DNA of 9,918 bases from Rhizobiales bacterium CCH10-E5 (GTDB taxonomy: Bacteria > Pseudomonadota > Alphaproteobacteria > Rhizobiales > Beijerinckiaceae). The first letter of the stretch is position 1, and every line of letters begins with the position of its first letter. The notes beneath the pieces are model-generated. The model did not search any database and was not told the origin of the DNA. It saw only the letters and a list, made by a program, of their open reading frames with translations. Positions 7,261 through 9,918 of this stretch are shown one piece after another. The stretch covers positions 1-9,918 of the forward strand of contig LSIG01000219.1 of the NCBI GenBank assembly GCA_001556125.1. Reading direction: 5' to 3'. A program made the position numbers and the translations under genes.

Positions 7261-7896
7261 ATGACCGCCCACGCCATCACCTCGCTCGACCAGCTCGCGG
7301 CGCTTTATCCCAACCCGGTCGCGCCGGCGTCGATCCACAAGGAGATCGATCATGTCGACGCGAACTATGCCGCGCTGATCGCCGCCTCGCCCTTTTTCGT
7401 GCTGGCGACCAACGGTCCGGAGGGCCTGGATTGTTCACCGCGTGGAGATCAGCCGGGCTTTGTCACGGTCCGGGACGCGAAAACGCTGCTGATTCCAGAC
7501 CGAAAAGGCAATAACCGTCTGGATTCGTTGAAGAATATCCTGTTCGATCCGCGAATCGGAATGCTCTTCCTGATCCCCGGATACGGCGAGACCCTGCGCG
7601 TCAACGGCGTCGCGACCCTTTCCGACGACCCTGAGTTGTGCGGGCGCTTCGCGATGGCCGGAAAGCTTCCGGCCTGCGTCATCGTGGTCACGGTGGAGAG
7701 CGTCTACTTCCAATGCTCGCGCGCGATCGTCCGGGCGGAGCTGTGGAACGCGGCCAGGCATGTCGACAAGGGCAGCGTGCCGAGCGCCGGCACGATCCTG
7801 CGCGACATCACGGCACGCCATGCGGCGGTCGAGACCTTCGACGGGGAGGCCTATGACAAGGCGCTGCCGGAGCGGGTCCGGGCGACGCTGTATTGA
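7261..7896 (+). CDS. pyridoxamine 5'-phosphate oxidase (PPOX) family flavin-binding protein
   Basis: The 211-aa protein belongs to the PPOX/FMN-binding split-barrel family, in the branch of stand-alone proteins often annotated only as PPOX family (MSMEG_1061-like). Typical stretches are ASPFFVLATNGPEGLDCSPRG (about 42-62), PDRKGNNRLDSLKNIL (79-94), LFLIPGYGETLRVNG (102-116) and YFQCSRAIVRAELW (149-162). Such proteins bind FMN or F420 and probably act as oxidoreductases, but the substrate cannot be read from sequence. It is not the biosynthetic PdxH. An alternative ATG at 7240 has no visible ribosome binding site. The ATG at 7261 fits homologue N-termini and has a weak GGA about 8 nt before it. 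The gene stands alone, between the pnp terminator and a palindromic repeat. The middle of the gene (about 7480-7570) is somewhat less GC-rich than its neighbours. Confidence 0.88.
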   Translation: MTAHAITSLDQLAALYPNPVAPASIHKEIDHVDANYAALIAASPFFVLATNGPEGLDCSPRGDQPGFVTVRDAKTLLIPDRKGNNRLDSLKNILFDPRIGMLFLIPGYGETLRVNGVATLSDDPELCGRFAMAGKLPACVIVVTVESVYFQCSRAIVRAELWNAARHVDKGSVPSAGTILRDITARHAAVETFDGEAYDKALPERVRATLY

Positions 7897-7908
7897 AGAG
7901 CGCGGGAT

Positions 7909-8053
7909 CCCCTCTCCTGTAAGGAGAGGGGTAGGGGAGAGGTGTCGGCCCTTGGGCCGTTTGCGCGGGGTGCTTCAGAGGAACGGCTGTGAGGTGGCGG
8001 CCCAAGCGTCAAACGGCCGACCCCTCACCCTGCCCTCTCCCTACGGGAGAGGG
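7909..8053. repeat. composite intergenic palindromic repeat (REP/BIME-like)
   Basis: Two hairpins face each other. The left one is CCCCTCTCCT (7909-7918), loop GTA, AGGAGAGGGG (7922-7931). The right one is CCCTCTCCC (8033-8041), loop TAC, GGGAGAGGG (8045-8053). The left unit (about 7909-7949) and the reverse complement of the right unit (about 8013-8053) align over roughly 40 bases with few mismatches, including a shared TCGGCC. Inner arms also pair: CTTGGGCC near 7941-7948 with GGCCCAAG near 7999-8006, and GGCCGTTTG with CAAACGGCC. The block fills most of the gap between two convergent genes. Such G/C-rich palindromes are often dispersed in many copies, and it may also end transcription in both directions. 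No protein is encoded. Confidence 0.75.
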
Positions 8054-8087
8054 TTCGCCGCGCCGGACTCGCAGCGCGGCCGAGCTT

Positions 8088-9086
8088 TCAGAGCAGCCCT
8101 TCGTTCCCCGCCAGCACCTTCAGGTTCACGTCCGGCCGGGCGCCGACATGGCTGATGATCTCGGCCGCGGCGAGCGCGCCGAGCCGCAGCGAGTCACGCA
8201 CCTCGCGGCCCGAGGTCAGGCCGAAGAGGAAGCCGGCGGCAAAGAGATCGCCCGCGCCGGTGGCATCGACGACGCGCTCGATCGGGAACACCGGCTCCTC
8301 GATCACGCCCTCGGGCGTCACCGCCAGCGCTCCCTTCTCCGAGCGGGTGACGACGGCGAGGATGTTCTCCTGGCGCAGCGCCGCCAGCGCATCCTCGAAG
8401 GCCGACGCCTGGTAGAGGCTCTTCAGTTCGTGCTCGTTGGCGAAGACGATGTCGACCATGCGGTTGCGGATCAGCCCGACGAACTCGTCGCGGTAGCGGT
8501 CGACGCAGAAGGAATCCGAGAGGGTGATCGCGACCTTGCCGCCAGCCTTGTGGGCGATCTCGGAGGCCTTGCGGAAGGCGTCCTTGGCCGCCGGCGGATC
8601 CCAGAGATAGCCCTCGAGATAGATGATGTCGGCGTTCTCGACCGCCTTCGCATCGACATCGGCGACGCCGAGGCCCTGGCAGGCGCCGAGATAGGTGTTC
8701 ATCGTGCGCTCGCCATCGGGCGTGACGATGATGAAGGAGCGGGCGGTGGCGGGGCCCTCGGTGGCGGCCGGGGTGTCGAAGGCGACGCCGAGCGAGGTCA
8801 GGTCATGCCGATAGAGCTTGCCGAGTTCGTCGGCCTTGACCTTGCCGATGAAGGCGCCCTTGCCGCCGAAGGAGGCGAGACCGGCGATGGTGTTGGCGGC
8901 CGAGCCGCCCGAGATGACCTTGCCCGGTCCCATGGCGGCGTAGAGGGATTCGGCACGCGCCTCGTCGATCAGCGCCATCGCGCCCTTGGTCAGGCCGTGC
9001 TTCGCCAGGAAGTCCTCTTCCGCCGCCGCGATGACGTCGACGATGGCGTTTCCGAGGGCGAGAACGTCGGTGCGCGTGCTGGTCAT
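8088..9086 (-). CDS. PfkB-family carbohydrate kinase, adenosine kinase-like
   Basis: This 332-aa ribokinase-fold kinase transfers phosphate from ATP to a sugar or nucleoside hydroxyl. It shows the first PfkB signature region around GGSAANT (60-66) with the following GLASFGGKGAFIGKV, and the second signature DATGAGD (274-280), whose last Asp (D280) is the catalytic base. The start MTSTRTDVLALGNAIVDVIA is typical of the proteins annotated as adenosine kinase in Hyphomicrobiales. Substrate choice between adenosine and a sugar is not proven by sequence. The frame is open 35 codons upstream, but that extension lacks family similarity. The ribosome binding site is poor. It lies 85 nt downstream of the XRE gene on the same strand, so it may have its own promoter or be read through. 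It is convergent with the PPOX gene across the repeat. Confidence 0.92.
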   Translation of the reverse strand: MTSTRTDVLALGNAIVDVIAAAEEDFLAKHGLTKGAMALIDEARAESLYAAMGPGKVISGGSAANTIAGLASFGGKGAFIGKVKADELGKLYRHDLTSLGVAFDTPAATEGPATARSFIIVTPDGERTMNTYLGACQGLGVADVDAKAVENADIIYLEGYLWDPPAAKDAFRKASEIAHKAGGKVAITLSDSFCVDRYRDEFVGLIRNRMVDIVFANEHELKSLYQASAFEDALAALRQENILAVVTRSEKGALAVTPEGVIEEPVFPIERVVDATGAGDLFAAGFLFGLTSGREVRDSLRLGALAAAEIISHVGARPDVNLKVLAGNEGLL

Positions 9087-9171
9087 GGAAGGCCCGTTGC
9101 TGTGCGAGAAGAGGATGTCGGAAAGGAATGTTGAAGACTGGCCGGGCCTGTCGCATCCATGGCCGTGCGGG

Positions 9172-9558
9172 TCAAGGCACGTCCCCCGCACGGCCGCGCC
9201 GGGCCGCGGCCTCGTCGAGGACCGTGCAGAGCCGCGTCAGATCTTCCGGATCGAGCAGGCCGATCTCGCGGGCGAGGCGGTTGGCCAGCAGCGTCGCCTC
9301 GGGATCGAGCCCCGCGGTATCGACCGTCACCCGCGGATGGGAGAGATCGGCGAGCCTGACCAGTTCGTCCGCCTCGTCCCAGATCACGCCGAGGACATGG
9401 ATGACGCCCTGGATCAGGGTGAAGGTGGGGCGGCCGCGCTTGCCGTGCTCGAGGGCCGAGAGATAGGCCGGCGTGACGCCGAGCACGCCCGCCATTTCGG
9501 CGAGCGTGATGCCGCGCTGCTCCCGCAGTTCCCTGACGCGCCGACCGAAGGGCGTCAC
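9172..9558 (-). CDS. XRE-family helix-turn-helix transcriptional regulator
   Basis: This is a 128-aa protein with an N-terminal Cro/C1-type DNA-binding domain (about 4-60); the helix-turn-helix is TLAEMAGVLGVTPAYLSALEHGKR (18-41, quoted in part: AEMAGVLGVTPAYLSALEHG). The C-terminal half (about 75-128) is helical, has no recognised ligand domain and ends in an Ala/Arg-rich tail. The start codon is GTG at 9558. It overlaps the stop of the Smr gene by four bases (GTGA, 9555-9558), with GAGG 7 nt upstream inside the Smr gene, so the two are translationally coupled. An Smr gene followed by such a regulator is, to my knowledge, common in alphaproteobacteria, but the regulated genes are not known from this sequence. 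Confidence 0.9.
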   Translation of the reverse strand: MTPFGRRVRELREQRGITLAEMAGVLGVTPAYLSALEHGKRGRPTFTLIQGVIHVLGVIWDEADELVRLADLSHPRVTVDTAGLDPEATLLANRLAREIGLLDPEDLTRLCTVLDEAAARRGRAGDVP

Positions 9559-9881
9559 GGCCCCGCCTCACGCGCCCGGCGCAGACGGACATAGAGCGCG
9601 CCCGAGCCGCCATGGCGCTGCTGCGCTTCCTCGAAGCCGACGACGAGCGGGCGCAGATCGGGCAGGCGCAGCCAATGCGGCACGACCCGGCGCAGCACCC
9701 CGCGCTCATCGCCGAAGAGGGCCGTGCCGGCCGCGCCCTTGCCGGTCACGACGAGCGCCAGGCGGGTGCCGCGTCCCTGCTCGCGGCGCAGGAAGGCGCG
9801 CAGAGCCAGATGGGCCTCGTCCTGCCGCATGCCATGGAGATCGATGACGGCTTCGACGCCCTGCTGGCCGCGCCTCAGCTG
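9555..9881 (-). CDS. Smr-domain (MutS2 C-terminal-like) protein, 5' end missing
   Basis: The last 108 residues of an Smr-domain protein are present. Key motifs are DLHG (14-17 of the genomic part), followed by the helix MRQDEAHLALRAFL, then VVTGKG (TGKG at 46-49) and a terminal GALYVRLRR. Smr domains are small nicking or RNA-cleaving endonuclease folds; the stand-alone alphaproteobacterial type has no firmly assigned role that I know of. The genomic sequence stops at 9881, where adapter sequence begins. Any reading that starts MYKRQ comes from the adapter, not the gene. Full-length relatives usually carry about 60-100 more N-terminal residues, including a Pro/Lys-rich stretch. The stop overlaps the GTG of the XRE gene. 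Confidence 0.9.
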   Translation of the reverse strand, partial: QLRRGQQGVEAVIDLHGMRQDEAHLALRAFLRREQGRGTRLALVVTGKGAAGTALFGDERGVLRRVVPHWLRLPDLRPLVVGFEEAQQRHGGSGALYVRLRRAREAGP

Positions 9882-9918
9882 CTGTCTCTTATACACATCT
9901 GACGCTGCCGACGATCTA
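9882..9918. other. Nextera/Tn5 sequencing adapter (artefact)
   Basis: Bases 9882-9900 are CTGTCTCTTATACACATCT, the 19-bp Tn5 mosaic end. Bases 9901-9914 are GACGCTGCCGACGA, the reverse complement of the Nextera Read 1 (i5 side) adapter. The final TCTA would be the first bases of an i5 index read in reverse. This is library sequence left on a contig end, not an insertion sequence in the genome. Confidence 0.98.

Noticed and set aside
7938..8031. The gap between the two palindromic units as a CRISPR array or small RNA gene
   Set aside because: There are only two inverted, not direct, repeat units and no regular spacers. Nothing marks a defined RNA gene.
9882..9896. MYKRQ as the true start of the Smr protein, or a Tn5-type insertion end in the genome
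   Set aside because: The mosaic end is followed directly by the Nextera Read 1 adapter tail (9901-9914), which occurs only in sequencing libraries.

Overview
The window is high-GC proteobacterial chromosome with mostly G/C wobble positions. Its gene content and family features point to an alphaproteobacterium, most likely Hyphomicrobiales (Bosea- or Methylobacterium-like). Supporting features are a chemoreceptor ending in GWEEF, a Ku/LigD pair with LigD ordered PE-LIG-POL, rpsO next to pnp, and an smr-XRE gene pair. The genus is an inference.

Layout, left to right. (1) The 3' end of a methyl-accepting chemotaxis protein (1-337, +) runs convergently into a DNA repair operon on the minus strand. 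(2) That operon, read right to left, is a 74-aa unknown protein (4146-3922), Ku (3922-3017) and LigD (2997-346). The small gene's stop overlaps the Ku start (TGATG) and Ku is 19 nt from ligD, so the three are probably co-transcribed. Ku binds DNA ends and recruits LigD for two-component non-homologous end joining. (3) A divergent region of about 226 nt leads into rpsO (S15) and then pnp (PNPase), the usual ribosome/RNA-decay pair. The rpsO leader, the rpsO-pnp gap and the pnp leader hold several strong hairpins, and a textbook terminator follows pnp. (4) A stand-alone PPOX-family flavin protein gene (+) has a plausible promoter and a palindrome upstream. (5) A composite palindromic repeat sits between that gene and a convergent PfkB/adenosine kinase-like gene (-). 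(6) A minus-strand XRE-family regulator is translationally coupled (GTGA overlap) to an upstream Smr-domain gene.

The last 37 bases (9882-9918) are not genomic. They match the Nextera/Tn5 mosaic end plus Read 1 adapter in reverse complement. The window therefore ends at an untrimmed contig end, and the Smr gene is cut there; its apparent MYKRQ start is an adapter artefact.

I do not see a clear new multi-gene system, mobile element, CRISPR array, tRNA or rRNA. The best candidate for something undescribed is the 74-aa protein coupled to Ku. The RNA structures around rpsO and pnp are the next most interesting.
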